Notes: generated by a model not told the origin, from the letters alone. Numbered from the stretch's first letter, positions 53,521 to 61,953 are shown. The stretch: DNA of 64,000 nt from Streptomyces sp. TRM49041 (GCF_008271805.1 NZ_VSRY01000165.1:1-64000); one strand, 5' to 3'. Program-made: numbers and translations.

Positions 53521-54219
53521 TCAGCGGGGGCCGGGGCTCGTCTCCGTGAGCCAGCGGTACTGGAGTTCCGGGCGCCCGATCTGCCCGTACTGCGGGCTGC
53601 GCTCGGCCCGCCCGGCGGTCACGAGGTGTTCCAGATAGCGGCGCGCGGTGATCCGCGAGATGCCGACGGCGGCGCCCGCCTCGGTGGCGGTGAGCCCTTC
53701 GGGGGCGTCGCGGAGGGTGCGGGTGACCGCGGCGAGGGTGGGTCCGCTGAGGCCCTTGGGCAGGGCGGCGGGCTGGGGCGTACGGAGTGCGGCGAGGGCT
53801 CGGTCGACCTCGTCCTGGCCCGACGCCTCGCCGACGGCCCCGCGGAACTCGGCGTACCGCGTCAGCCGGTCGCGGAGGGTCGCGAAGGAGAACGGCTTCA
53901 GCACGTACTGGACGACGCCCAGCGAGACGCCCTCCCGCACGATCGCCAGGTCGCGCGCCGAGGTCACCGCGATCACGTCGGCCGAGTGCCCGGCGGCCCG
54001 CAGGGACCGCAGGAGCTGCAGCCCGTGCCCGTCGGGAAGGTACAGGTCGAGCAGGATGAGGTCGACGGGCGTCCGCTCCAGCAGTCGCACGGCGGCGGCC
54101 CGCGAGTGCGCCACCCCGACCACGGTGAAGCCGGCGACCCGCCCGGCATAGAGCGCGTGCGCGTCCGCCGCGACGGGGTCGTCCTCGACGACCAGCACCC
54201 GTATCCCGGCCCCGCTCAC
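53521..54219 (-). CDS. Response regulator (CitB/DcuR type)
   Basis: 232 residues. Receiver domain with VVEDDPVAA and the phospho-acceptor in LILLDLYLPDG, K in VLKPFSF; the C-terminal HTH has LTATEAGAAVGISRITARRYLEHL. Its start overlaps the stop of the sensor kinase gene (GTGA). Together with the kinase and the symporter at 56075 it looks like a C4-dicarboxylate or citrate sensing system. Confidence 0.88.
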   Translation of the reverse strand: MSGAGIRVLVVEDDPVAADAHALYAGRVAGFTVVGVAHSRAAAVRLLERTPVDLILLDLYLPDGHGLQLLRSLRAAGHSADVIAVTSARDLAIVREGVSLGVVQYVLKPFSFATLRDRLTRYAEFRGAVGEASGQDEVDRALAALRTPQPAALPKGLSGPTLAAVTRTLRDAPEGLTATEAGAAVGISRITARRYLEHLVTAGRAERSPQYGQIGRPELQYRWLTETSPGPR

Positions 54220-55949
54220 ACCACCACCTCCGACGAGGTCCCGGCGGCCGGGCGGTGTCCGGCGGCCGGGCCCTCCGGTGTCCCGTCCTCCGGTGTCCCG
54301 TCCTCAGACGCCGCCTCCCCGGGCGCCCCGTCCTTCGGCGTCGTCTCCTCCATCGGCCTGTCCTTCAACGGCGCGCCCCTCAGCGGCAGTCGTACGGTGA
54401 ACTCCGCCCCGTCCTCCGGGCCCCGGCCCAACCGCACTTCGCCGCGGACGCGGTGGGTGGCCTGGCGGACGAGGGCGAGGCCGGTGCCGCGGCCGGGGCC
54501 GTGGGTGGACCAGCCGCGGCGGAAGACCGACTCGGCGTCGGCGGGCGGTATGCCCGGGCCCGTGTCCGAGACGCGCAGCAGCAGTTCGCCGTCGGCCGTG
54601 CTCAGCGTGACCGTGACGCGGGAGCCGGCCGAACCCTGGGCGGCCTCCACCGCGTTGTCGATGAGATTGCCGAGGATCGTCACCAGGTCGCGCGGCGACA
54701 GTCCCGGAGTCAGGACGCCGTCGTCGATGCGGCTCTCCTCGGTCAGGACCAGCTCGACGCCCCGCTCGCTCGCCTGGGCCGACTTGCCCAGCAGCAGCGC
54801 GGCCAGCACCGGCTCGCCGACCGCGTCCACGACCCGGTCCGTCAGGGCCTGCGCCAGCTCCAGCTCGGCCGTCGCGAAGCCGACCGCCTCCTCGACCCGG
54901 CCCAGCTCGATCAGCGACACGACCGTGTGCAGCCGGTTCGCCGCCTCGTGCGCCTGCGCCCGCAGCGCCTGGGTGAAGCCGCGCTCCGAGTCCAGCTCGC
55001 CGGACAGGGCCTGCAGTTCGGTGTGGTCCCGCAGGGTCACCACCGTGCCGCGCCGCTCACCGCCGACCACCGGGCGGGTGGACACCACCAGCACGCGGTC
55101 GGCCGTCAGGTGCAGCTCGTCCTCGCGCGGCTCGGCGGCCAGCAGGGCGCCGGTCAGGGACGGGGGCAGCCCCAGCTCGGCCACCGGGGTGCCCACGACG
55201 TCGTCGGGCAGCCCCAGCAGCTCCCGCGCCCCGTCGTTGACCAGCGCGATCCGCCGCTGCCCGTCCAGCATCAGCAGCCCCTCGCGTACCGCGTGCAGCG
55301 CTGCCTGGTGGTAGTCGTGCATCCGGCTCAGCTCGGCGGCGTTCATGCCGTGCGTATGCCGCCGCAGCCGCGCGTTGATCACGTACGTGCCGAGCCCGCC
55401 CAGCGCCAGCGCGGCGCCCGCGAACCCGAGCAGCGCGGTGACCTGCCGCCGCACCTGCTCGCTGATCCGGTCGATGGTGATGCCCGCGCTCACCAGGGCG
55501 ACGATCCGGTCCCGGTCCCACACGGGCGTCACGGTCCGCACGGAGGGCCCGAGCGTCCCCTCGTACGTCTCCGTGAGGGTCTCGCCCCGCTGGGCCGCGT
55601 CGATATGGCCGAGATACGTCTTGCCGATCCGGTCCGGCTCTGGGTGCGTCCACCGCTTCCCGTTCGGCGCCATGATCACTACGAAGGTCACCCCACCCTC
55701 GCCGGTCAGCGCGTCCGCGTACGGCTGGAGGGTCGCCGTCGGGTTCTCCGAGCGGACCGCCGCGACGACCGAAGGCGACCGGGCCACCGCCGTCGCGGTC
55801 GCCGTCACCTGGCGCCGCGCCGTCGTCTCCGCCTCGGCGCGGTCGGTGACGTGGACGAAGACGGCGCACCCGGCCACGACGACCGCCACCAGCACGGCCT
55901 GCATCGCGAAGAGCTGGCCGGCGAGGCTGCGGGGGCGGGGTATGCGCAT
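54216..55949 (-). CDS. Sensor histidine kinase (CitA/DcuS type)
   Basis: 577 residues. Membrane segments near 10-30 and about 170-195 flank an extracytoplasmic sensor domain of about 130 residues (TLGPSVRTVTPVWD). A PAS-like domain follows, then the HisKA part with QAHEAANRLHTVV (catalytic His) and the ATPase with NLIDNAVEAAQ and DTGPGIPPADAESVF. The Pro/Gly/Asp/Ser-rich C-terminal tail is repetitive. It is divergent from the symporter gene by 125 bp, in line with ligand sensing for that transporter (inference). Confidence 0.88.
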   Translation of the reverse strand: MRIPRPRSLAGQLFAMQAVLVAVVVAGCAVFVHVTDRAEAETTARRQVTATATAVARSPSVVAAVRSENPTATLQPYADALTGEGGVTFVVIMAPNGKRWTHPEPDRIGKTYLGHIDAAQRGETLTETYEGTLGPSVRTVTPVWDRDRIVALVSAGITIDRISEQVRRQVTALLGFAGAALALGGLGTYVINARLRRHTHGMNAAELSRMHDYHQAALHAVREGLLMLDGQRRIALVNDGARELLGLPDDVVGTPVAELGLPPSLTGALLAAEPREDELHLTADRVLVVSTRPVVGGERRGTVVTLRDHTELQALSGELDSERGFTQALRAQAHEAANRLHTVVSLIELGRVEEAVGFATAELELAQALTDRVVDAVGEPVLAALLLGKSAQASERGVELVLTEESRIDDGVLTPGLSPRDLVTILGNLIDNAVEAAQGSAGSRVTVTLSTADGELLLRVSDTGPGIPPADAESVFRRGWSTHGPGRGTGLALVRQATHRVRGEVRLGRGPEDGAEFTVRLPLRGAPLKDRPMEETTPKDGAPGEAASEDGTPEDGTPEGPAAGHRPAAGTSSEVVV

Positions 55950-55997
55950 GCGCTCAGTCTGCCTGTCCGAAAAGGTGTGAACGAAAAGTACGCAACG

Positions 55998-56011
55998 GTG
56001 ACCGGCGTCAC
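55998..56011. promoter_or_regulatory. GTGAC-N4-GTCAC dyad between the kinase and symporter genes
   Basis: GTGAC-CGGC-GTCAC lies in the 125-bp divergent region, about 64 bp before the symporter start. It is a candidate response-regulator site. Weak. Confidence 0.3.
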
Positions 56012-56074
56012 AAGCGTGATGGATAGTCGCGGGGATCCACCGGGACGTGGAGCAACTCTTCTAGGGAGGACCCC

Positions 56075-57463
56075 GTGGCCGCACGACGGGAACGTACCCA
56101 CTATCTCTATATCGCCGTCATCGTGGCGGTTGCGCTGGGCATCACCGTGGGCTTCGCGGCCCCGGACGTCGCCAAGGAGCTCAAACCGCTGGGCACCGGT
56201 TTTGTGAGCCTCATCAAGATGATGATCTCGCCGGTGATCTTCTGCACGATCGTGTTGGGCGTCGGCTCCGTACGCAAGGCCGCGAAGGTGGGTGCCGTCG
56301 GCGGTCTGGCCCTCGGCTACTTCATGGTCATGTCGACCGTCGCCCTGGCCATCGGCCTTGTCGTCGGCAACCTGCTGGAGCCCGGCTCCGGCCTGCACAT
56401 CACCGACGAGACCCGGGCCGCGGGCGAGAAGCAGGCCGTGGGCGCCAGTGAGGGCACCGTCGACTTCCTGCTCGGGGTCATCCCGAAGACCCTGGTCTCG
56501 GCGTTCACGGAGGGCGAGGTCCTTCAGACGCTGCTGGTGGCCCTGCTCGCGGGCTTCGCACTCCAGGCCATGGGCAAGGCGGGCGAGCCGATCCTGCGCG
56601 GTATCGGCCACATTCAGCGGCTGGTCTTCCGCATCCTCGCGATGATCATGTGGGTGGCGCCGGTCGGCGCGTTCGGCGCCATCGCCGCGGTGGTCGGCTC
56701 GACCGGCCTGGACGCACTGAAGTCCCTCGCGGTCATCATGCTCGGCTTCTACGCCACGTGCCTGGTCTTCGTCTTCGCGGTGCTCGGCACGCTGCTGCGG
56801 CTGGTCGCGGGCGTCAACATCCTTTCGCTCTTCAGATACCTGGGCCGCGAGTTCCTGCTGATCCTGTCCACGTCCTCGTCCGAGTCCGCCCTGCCGCGGC
56901 TCATCGCGAAGATGGAGCACATGGGCGTCAGCAAGCCCGTCGTCGGCATCACCGTGCCGACGGGCTACTCCTTCAACCTGGACGGCACCGCCATCTACCT
57001 GACGATGGCCTCCCTCTTCGTCGCCGAGGCGATGGGCCAGCCGCTGGCCATCGGCGAGCAGATCTCGCTCCTCGTCTTCATGGTCATCGCGTCGAAGGGC
57101 GCGGCGGGTGTCACCGGCGCCGGCCTGGCCACGCTTGCGGGCGGTCTCCAGTCGCACAAGCCCGCGCTGGTCGACGGTGTCGGCCTGATCGTCGGCATCG
57201 ACCGGTTCATGAGCGAGGCGCGCGCACTGACGAACTTCGCGGGCAACGCCGTCGCGACGGTGCTGATCGGCACCTGGACCAAGGAGATCGACAAGGGCCG
57301 CGCGGCGGAGGTCCTCGCCGGGCGCGTGCCGTTCGACGAGACGACGCTGGGCGACGACGGGCACGGCGGCCACGGCGGCCACGGCGGTCACGACGTCGAG
57401 GGTGACGCCCCGGCCGGTGTCCCGGAGCGGCGCGCCGAGGCGGCGGAGCCCGCCAAGGTCTGA
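56075..57463 (+). CDS. Cation:dicarboxylate symporter (DAACS family, DctA-like)
   Basis: 462 residues, about eight membrane segments. The family motifs are SSSESALPRLIAKMEHMGV, VVGITVPTGYSFNLDGTAIYLTMASLFVAEA, and VASKGAAGVTGAGLATLAGGL. GTG 56075 follows AGGGAGGAC. Probable substrate: C4-dicarboxylates such as succinate, fumarate or malate (family knowledge), controlled by the divergent CitA/DcuS pair. A His/Gly tail (HGGHGGHGGH) near the C-terminus is unusual. Confidence 0.91.
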   Translation: MAARRERTHYLYIAVIVAVALGITVGFAAPDVAKELKPLGTGFVSLIKMMISPVIFCTIVLGVGSVRKAAKVGAVGGLALGYFMVMSTVALAIGLVVGNLLEPGSGLHITDETRAAGEKQAVGASEGTVDFLLGVIPKTLVSAFTEGEVLQTLLVALLAGFALQAMGKAGEPILRGIGHIQRLVFRILAMIMWVAPVGAFGAIAAVVGSTGLDALKSLAVIMLGFYATCLVFVFAVLGTLLRLVAGVNILSLFRYLGREFLLILSTSSSESALPRLIAKMEHMGVSKPVVGITVPTGYSFNLDGTAIYLTMASLFVAEAMGQPLAIGEQISLLVFMVIASKGAAGVTGAGLATLAGGLQSHKPALVDGVGLIVGIDRFMSEARALTNFAGNAVATVLIGTWTKEIDKGRAAEVLAGRVPFDETTLGDDGHGGHGGHGGHDVEGDAPAGVPERRAEAAEPAKV

Positions 57464-57495
57464 GAAACCCCGGGGGAGACAGGGGGTGCGGAGCA

Positions 57496-57537
57496 AACCG
57501 CGCGGGAGCCGACGGAGAAGCCGGCTCCCGCGCGGTT
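57496..57537 (+). terminator. Hairpin terminator after the symporter gene
   Basis: AACCGCGCGGGAGCCG pairs perfectly (16 bp) with its complement, loop 10 nt. Confidence 0.82.
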
Positions 57538-57694
57538 CACATGGGGTTCGGCTTTGGCGTACCGCCGGTAACATGGCGGTCGTCGTGCACGCATGGCATG
57601 CGCATGCCTCTGATGGCACTGCCCGCCGACCGCCGACCGCCGACCGCCGACTGACCGACCGTCACCGGTACCGCCGCGAAGGGATGGTCCCCCC

Positions 57695-57964
57695 ATGTCA
57701 CGTCTGGCCCGCTCGACCGCCGTGCTTGCCCTCGCCCTCTCGCTCACCCTCGGCCTCTCCACGTCCTCGTCCGCCGGACCGTCGAAGGCCGCGGCACCGC
57801 TCCGTGACGTGGTCCTGGTCGGCAACAGCGCGGACGGCACCGTGAGTTTCCTCGACGCCCGTACGTACCGGAACCTCGGCACCCTCGACGTCGTCCCCGG
57901 CCTGGAGGAGATCCTGGCCGGCATGGACGTGTTCCGCCGCGCCGCGTACGAGGTGGTCAAGCAG
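57695..57964 (+). pseudogene. 5' fragment of a secreted beta-propeller (YncE-like) protein gene
   Basis: Starts with a signal peptide (LARSTAVLALALSLTLGLSTSSSAG) and the first propeller strands (VVLVGNSADGTVSFLDA, YRNLGTLDVVPG) up to AAYEVVKQ. The match to the family breaks at about 57964. Its continuation is the fragment at 59845. About 110-130 residues are missing between the two, so this is an insertion with deletion and not a clean split. Confidence 0.8.
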
Positions 57965-58093
57965 CCTCAAGCGGTTCGTCGCCCGCGAGATCGACCCCAG
58001 ACGCTCGGCCCGGCCCGGAGATCACCGGCGGGAGCACTGACCAGCACACCAACCGAACAAACCACTCAAACCGACCTTGCTCCCGCAGCTTGA
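57965..58093 (+). other. Scar resembling the 3' end of an IS110-family element
   Basis: One frame reads LKRFVAREI before a run to a stop at about 58040, a string like the conserved C-terminal segment of IS110 transposases. CTTGACAACTATAGGAGCATC follows at about 58089-58109 and resembles sequence seen after such genes. Memory-based and tentative; it may instead be the left flank of the IS605 element. Confidence 0.4.
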
Positions 58094-58141
58094 CAACTAT
58101 AGGAGCATCCCGCACGTGAGCACGGGTCCGCAGTGTTCAGC

Positions 58142-58573
58142 TCAGCCCACGGGGCGCTTCTGGTTCTCGATGTACTGCTTCACGAGGGTCAGGGGTGCCC
58201 CGCCGCAACTTCCGGCGAAGTACGAGCCGGACCAGAAGTGCCCGCCCCACAGGTACCGGCGCACGTGCGTGTCGTACTCCTTGTGCAGCAGGCGGGCGGA
58301 GACTCCCTTGAGGGAGTTGACCAGCTTGGAGAGCTGGACCTTCGGTGGGTAGTGCACGAGCAGATGGACGTGATCGTCCTCGCCGTTGAACTGCTTCAGC
58401 TCGGCCTCGAAGTCCGCGCACACCTCCCGCATGATCTCTTCGCAGCGCGTCAGCATGGCGTCCGTCATGGCCTTGCGCCGGTACTTCGTGACGAAAACCA
58501 AGTGGACGTGCAGGTTGTAGACGACGTGACGGCCCGTGCGTATATCGGGGTTTGGGTTCCAGCGTGGTGACAT
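58142..58573 (-). CDS. tnpA: IS200/IS605 transposase TnpA (Y1 HUH)
   Basis: 143 residues, the usual length. HUH motif DDHVHLLV (H68, H70) and catalytic Tyr134 in VKQYIENQ. VFVTKYRRK near 26-34 is a family motif. It makes single-strand cuts and joins at the hairpin ends of the element. The ATG 58573 lies only 13-25 bp from the tnpB start on the other strand. The gene looks intact. Confidence 0.9.
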   Translation of the reverse strand: MSPRWNPNPDIRTGRHVVYNLHVHLVFVTKYRRKAMTDAMLTRCEEIMREVCADFEAELKQFNGEDDHVHLLVHYPPKVQLSKLVNSLKGVSARLLHKEYDTHVRRYLWGGHFWSGSYFAGSCGGAPLTLVKQYIENQKRPVG

Positions 58574-58598
58574 GAACCAAGTATGTATGGTGATCGCT

Positions 58599-59825
58599 AT
58601 GCAGCTCAGGTACGGGTTCCGCTTGTACCCGACCGGTCCGCAGCGCTCGGCGCTGGCCAGGGCGTTCGGGTGCGCTCGGGTGGTCTTCAACGACGCGCTT
58701 CGCGTCCGTGAGGACGCCCGTGCCGCCGGGCTGCCGTTCGTCACCTCCGGCGAGCTGTCCAAGCGGCTCACGGCGTCGAAGAAGACGCCCGAGCGGGCGT
58801 GGCTCGGTGAGGTGTCCTCGGTGATCCTCCAGCAGTCCCTTCGGGACCTGGACACCGCGTACCGGAACTTCTTCGACGGCCTCAAGGGCAAGCGCCCGAA
58901 GACGGGGCCGCCCCGCTTCAAGTCCAAGCGGGACACCCGGCAGGCGATCCGCTTCACCGCGAACGCCGGATGGAAGATCACCCCCGGCGGGAAGCTCCGT
59001 CTCCCCAAGGTCGGCGACGTGCCGGTGAAGTGGTCGCGCACCCTGCCGTCCACGCCTACCACCGTGACCGTCATCAAGGACAGCGCGGGCCGCTATTTCG
59101 CCTCGTTCGTGGTCGAGACCGGCCCGGAAGAAGTCCTCACCCCGGTCAGGCCCGAGGTCGGCATAGACCTCGGCCTGGGACACTTCGCCGTCCTGTCGGA
59201 CGGCCGGAAGGTCGACAGCCCGCGCTTCCTGCGCCGAGCTGAGAAGCAGCTCAAGAAGGCTCAGCGCTCCCTCTCCCGCAAGGAGAAGGGCAGCAGCAAC
59301 CGGAACAAGGCCCGCGTCAAGGTCGCCCGCGCTCACGCACGGGTGGCCGACGCACGGCGGGAGTTCCACCACCAGCTCTCCACCAAGCTGATCCGCGAAA
59401 ACCAAGCCATCGCGGTGGAAGACCTGGCGGTCAAGGGACTCGCCCGTACACGCCTGGCCAAGTCCGTGCACGACGCCGGATGGTCGCAGTTCGTAACCAT
59501 GCTGGAGTACAAGACCAGCCGGTACGGGCGCACCTTCGTGCGCATCGGTCGGTTCGAGCCCACCTCACAGGTCTGCTCGGCCTGCGGCGTCAAGGACGGC
59601 CCCAAGCCCCTGCACGTCCGAGAGTGGACCTGCGGGGCGTGCGGGACCGTCCTGGACCGAGACATCAACGCGGCGGTCAACGTCGCCAAGGCGGCCGGAC
59701 TGGCCGTGACAGCCCGTGGAGCGCAGGTAAGACGGGGACTCGTCCCCGCACAGCGCGTTGAAGCAGGAACCCACCCGGAGCCGCACCCGACAACGGCGCG
59801 GCAGACGGGAATCGCCCTCCTCTAG
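58599..59825 (+). CDS. tnpB: RNA-guided nuclease TnpB (IS605 OrfB)
   Basis: 408 residues from ATG 58599 (ATG 58587 is also possible). RuvC residues D190 (GIDLGLGHF), E274 (AVEDLAVKG) and D353/D355 (DRDINAA) are intact. Zinc ribbon C326, C329, C345, C348 (CSACG, CGACG). A helical N-terminal half (QRSALARAFGCARVVFN) binds RNA. TnpB is the ancestor-like relative of Cas12, guided by an omega RNA from the element's right end. The complete catalytic set suggests an active nuclease. Confidence 0.93.
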   Translation: MQLRYGFRLYPTGPQRSALARAFGCARVVFNDALRVREDARAAGLPFVTSGELSKRLTASKKTPERAWLGEVSSVILQQSLRDLDTAYRNFFDGLKGKRPKTGPPRFKSKRDTRQAIRFTANAGWKITPGGKLRLPKVGDVPVKWSRTLPSTPTTVTVIKDSAGRYFASFVVETGPEEVLTPVRPEVGIDLGLGHFAVLSDGRKVDSPRFLRRAEKQLKKAQRSLSRKEKGSSNRNKARVKVARAHARVADARREFHHQLSTKLIRENQAIAVEDLAVKGLARTRLAKSVHDAGWSQFVTMLEYKTSRYGRTFVRIGRFEPTSQVCSACGVKDGPKPLHVREWTCGACGTVLDRDINAAVNVAKAAGLAVTARGAQVRRGLVPAQRVEAGTHPEPHPTTARQTGIALL

Positions 59826-59844
59826 GTGGGCGAGGATGTCAAAA
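59700..59844 (+). ncRNA. Probable omega RNA (reRNA) of TnpB
   Basis: The 3' end of tnpB and the right end of the IS form structured DNA: CGGGGAC and GTCCCCG (59733-59748) around a 2-nt centre, GTGAAGCAGGAA-like sequence at about 59757-59768, and the terminal hairpin CGCCC/GGGCG. These features match the TnpB scaffold RNA that ends at the right boundary, with the guide drawn from the flank beyond. Boundaries approximate; inference from family. Confidence 0.55.
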
Positions 59845-60463
59845 CATGTCCATCGGTGTGACGTCGCTGCCCAAGGCCCTCGACTTCCTCAAAGGCACCA
59901 AGCAGGTCACCGTCGCCGACGCCACGACACTGAAGGTGGTCCGCACGTACACCTTCGACAAGGGTGTCCGCCCGGCCGTCGTCACCCCGGACGGCAGGAC
60001 GATGTACGCCCAGCTGTCGTACCTGAACGGATTCATCGAGTACGACCTGGAGGCCGGTCGTACGGTACGGACGGTCGAGATGCCGTTCAGCGCCGCGGGA
60101 GCGGCGCTGAAGCCGGACGACTACCCGCAGAACTCCGCGCACCACGGCATGGCCATGAACGCCGCGCGGGACAAGCTGTGCATGGCCGGGACCATCGACG
60201 ACTACACGGCGGTCGTCTCCCGCCCCGGTCTCACGACGGACGGCTTCGTCCACTACCCGCAGGGCTCACTGCCGTACTGGACGGTGACCGGACCCGGCGG
60301 CAAGCACTGCTGGGTCACCCTGTCCAACCGGGACGAGGTGTCGGTCGTGGAGTACGGGACGGCGAAGGAGGTCGCACGGGTGAAGGTGGGCGACTTCCCG
60401 CAGCGCGAACGGGCGGGACGGGTGGCGCCGGAGGCCCTGTCGGGGCTGACACCGCAGGGCTGA
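59845..60463 (+). pseudogene. 3' fragment of the YncE-like beta-propeller protein gene
   Basis: 205 residues in frame from an ATG at the junction. SIGVTSLPKALDFLKGT starts where the family's middle blade would be, then VVRTYTFDKGVRPAV and NGFIEYDLEAGRTVR, with the C-terminal NRDEVSVVEYGTAKEV blade. There is no signal peptide and no ribosome binding site, so it is unlikely to be made as a secreted protein. It is the continuation of the 57695 fragment. Confidence 0.78.
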
Positions 60464-60498
60464 GGCCCGGCGGACGCCCGGCCTCACGGACACCGCTG

Positions 60499-60529
60499 TT
60501 GCCCTGACGTCGGCGTCAAGCTCTAGGTT
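60499..60529 (+). promoter_or_regulatory. MerR-type promoter with 19-bp spacer
   Basis: TTGCCC (60499-60504), 19-bp spacer holding the dyad TGACG-TCGG-CGTCA (60505-60518), then TAGGTT (60524-60529). The ATG at 60536 falls at the expected transcription start, so the mRNA is probably leaderless. A 19-bp spacer with an internal dyad is the hallmark of MerR-family activation. Confidence 0.65.
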
Positions 60530-60535
60530 CGTGGC

Positions 60536-60937
60536 ATGCGAATCGGCGAACTGGCGGAGCGCGCCGGGGTGACCACCCGCACCCTGCGCTACTACGAGTC
60601 GCGCGGGCTGCTGCCCGCCCGGCGTACCGGCAACGGCCACCGCGTGTACGACGAGGACGACCTGCGGCTGCTCCAGCAGATCCGCACCCTCCAGGACTTC
60701 GGGTTCGACCTGGAGGAGACCCGGCCGTTCGTGGAGTGCCTGCGCGCCGGTCACCCGGCCGGGGACGCGTGCCCCGCCTCGCTGGCCGTGTACCGGAGGA
60801 AGCTCACCGAGCTGGACTCCCTGATCGGCCGGCTCCGGTCGGTCCGCGACCAGGTCGCCACGCACCTGGCCGTCGCCGAGGCGGCCGAGCACGACGCCCC
60901 CGAACCACAATGCGCATTCGGAGGTACCACCCCATGA
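60536..60937 (+). CDS. MerR-family transcriptional regulator
   Basis: 133 residues. HTH and wing: RIGELAERAGVTTRTLRYYESRGLLPARRTGNGHRVYDEDDLRLL. The effector domain has Cys68 (VECLRAG), a further Cys in GDACPAS and a third in PQCAFGG, which could sense thiol stress or metal. The TGA overlaps the thioredoxin ATG (ATGA). The promoter at 60499 indicates autoregulation, and the target is likely its own thioredoxin. Confidence 0.9.
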   Translation: MRIGELAERAGVTTRTLRYYESRGLLPARRTGNGHRVYDEDDLRLLQQIRTLQDFGFDLEETRPFVECLRAGHPAGDACPASLAVYRRKLTELDSLIGRLRSVRDQVATHLAVAEAAEHDAPEPQCAFGGTTP

Positions 60938-61275
60938 CCCTGACAGCCGTCACGGACGCGGACTTCGGCACCGAGGTCCTGGCCGCCGACCGCCCCGTCC
61001 TCGTCGAGTTCACCGCGGACTGGTGTGGCCCCTGCCGCATGCTGGCCCCGGTCCTCGCCGAGGTCGCCGCGGAGGAGTCCACCCGACTGAAGGTCGTCCA
61101 GCTCGACATCGACACCAACCCCGAGACGGTCTCCCGCTACGCGGTCCTGTCGGCCCCCACCCTCATGCTGTTCCGCTCGGGCGAGCCCGTGAAGTCCATG
61201 GTCGGCGCCCGCCCGAAGCGCCGCCTCCTCCAGGATCTGGAGGAGTACCTGGAGCCTGCCCTCACCGGGCACTGA
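60934..61275 (+). CDS. Thioredoxin
   Basis: 113 residues with the canonical active site FTADWCGPCRMLAPVL and the cis-Pro loop VLSAPTLMLFRSGE. A GAGGT site precedes the ATG. Its regulator gene is coupled upstream. The last 14 bp overlap the convergent DUF6817 gene. Confidence 0.93.
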   Translation: MTLTAVTDADFGTEVLAADRPVLVEFTADWCGPCRMLAPVLAEVAAEESTRLKVVQLDIDTNPETVSRYAVLSAPTLMLFRSGEPVKSMVGARPKRRLLQDLEEYLEPALTGH

Positions 61276-61801
61276 CCAGCAGTCGCTCCACGTCGCTCCA
61301 CGCGGGCGCCGACAGCAGAGGACGCAGCCGCTGGAAGAAGCCCAGCAGTTCGGCGCCCCACTGCTGCCGGAACTCCGGGCTGACGGACGCGATGTCCAGT
61401 TCGTTGGCGGCGGTCAGCTCGGCGAAGTCGCGCCGCCGGGACGGTGACGGGCTGAACACCACACCCGTGAACCGGTCCCGGTACGGCGCGTCGTCCTGCT
61501 CCAGGCGCGGGTACGAGGCATCCCGGTCGCAGCTCGCGTAGAAGTACACGAGCTCCTCGGCCTCCGTCCCGACGGCGGCCCGCAATTCCCCGCGCCGTTC
61601 CAGTGGCAGCAGCGCCGTGGCGAAGCCGTCCGTCCCGTAGAAGGCGTGGCACAGCCCGGCGAGCCGCAGCTCCGGCCGGGCTCCCCATGCGGCGAGCCGC
61701 TCCCGCACCCGGAGCAGATGCGCGAGCAGGGTGCCACCCGGATGCTCCATCCCCTCGGCCCCACAGGCCCTGAGCAGCGCGACCGCCTTCTCCTCCGCCA
61801 T
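61262..61801 (-). CDS. DUF6817 protein
   Basis: 179 residues. GTLLAHLLRVRERLAAWGARPELRLAGLCHAFYGTDGFAT and ASCDRDASYPRL match the pattern of the DUF6817 family (an HD-like helical fold), often found near natural-product or signalling genes. Substrate unknown. The start ATG 61801 is chosen because the reading frame upstream is AT-rich and unrelated. It converges with thioredoxin (14-bp overlap). The leader carries a hairpin-plus-T-tract element. Confidence 0.78.
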   Translation of the reverse strand: MAEEKAVALLRACGAEGMEHPGGTLLAHLLRVRERLAAWGARPELRLAGLCHAFYGTDGFATALLPLERRGELRAAVGTEAEELVYFYASCDRDASYPRLEQDDAPYRDRFTGVVFSPSPSRRRDFAELTAANELDIASVSPEFRQQWGAELLGFFQRLRPLLSAPAWSDVERLLVSAR

Positions 61802-61824
61802 GCGCCCCCCTGTCACCGCCGCAC

Positions 61825-61857
61825 AAAAAAGCCCCGGTTCCGAATTGACGGCCGGGG
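61825..61857 (-). terminator. Hairpin with T6 tract in the DUF6817 leader
   Basis: Read on the minus strand: CCCCGG, loop with an extra CCG/CGG pairing, CCGGGG, C, then six T. It ends 24 nt before the DUF6817 start, so it could act as an attenuator or as a terminator of transcription that enters from upstream. Confidence 0.5.
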
Positions 61858-61875
61858 TATATCTGCGCGTATATT
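61845..61875 (+). promoter_or_regulatory. Candidate promoter of the HelD-like gene
   Basis: TTGACG (61845-61850) and TATATT (61870-61875), separated by 19 bp. The spacing is longer than ideal. The region is unusually AT-rich for this genome. Confidence 0.35.
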
Positions 61876-61953
61876 CAATGGTTCCGTGTGTACGCATAAA
61901 AAAAGCAGCGCACGGGATTTGAATAAGCGCACAGTATCGCGTCGGGAGTGGAA

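Larger units (their letters stand above)
58094..59844. mobile_element. IS200/IS605-family insertion sequence with tnpA and tnpB
   Basis: A Y1 transposase (minus strand) and an RNA-guided nuclease TnpB (plus strand) are arranged divergently, as in IS605. The right end carries a subterminal hairpin (CGCCC / GGGCG near 59811-59832) and stops near GTCAAAAC at about 59844, where the beta-propeller coding sequence resumes. The left end is near 58094-58110 and is not fixed precisely. Confidence 0.8.

Noticed and set aside
61802..61953. A rifamycin-associated element upstream of the helicase
   Set aside because: The characteristic inverted repeat was not found, so HelR-type rifampicin induction is not supported.
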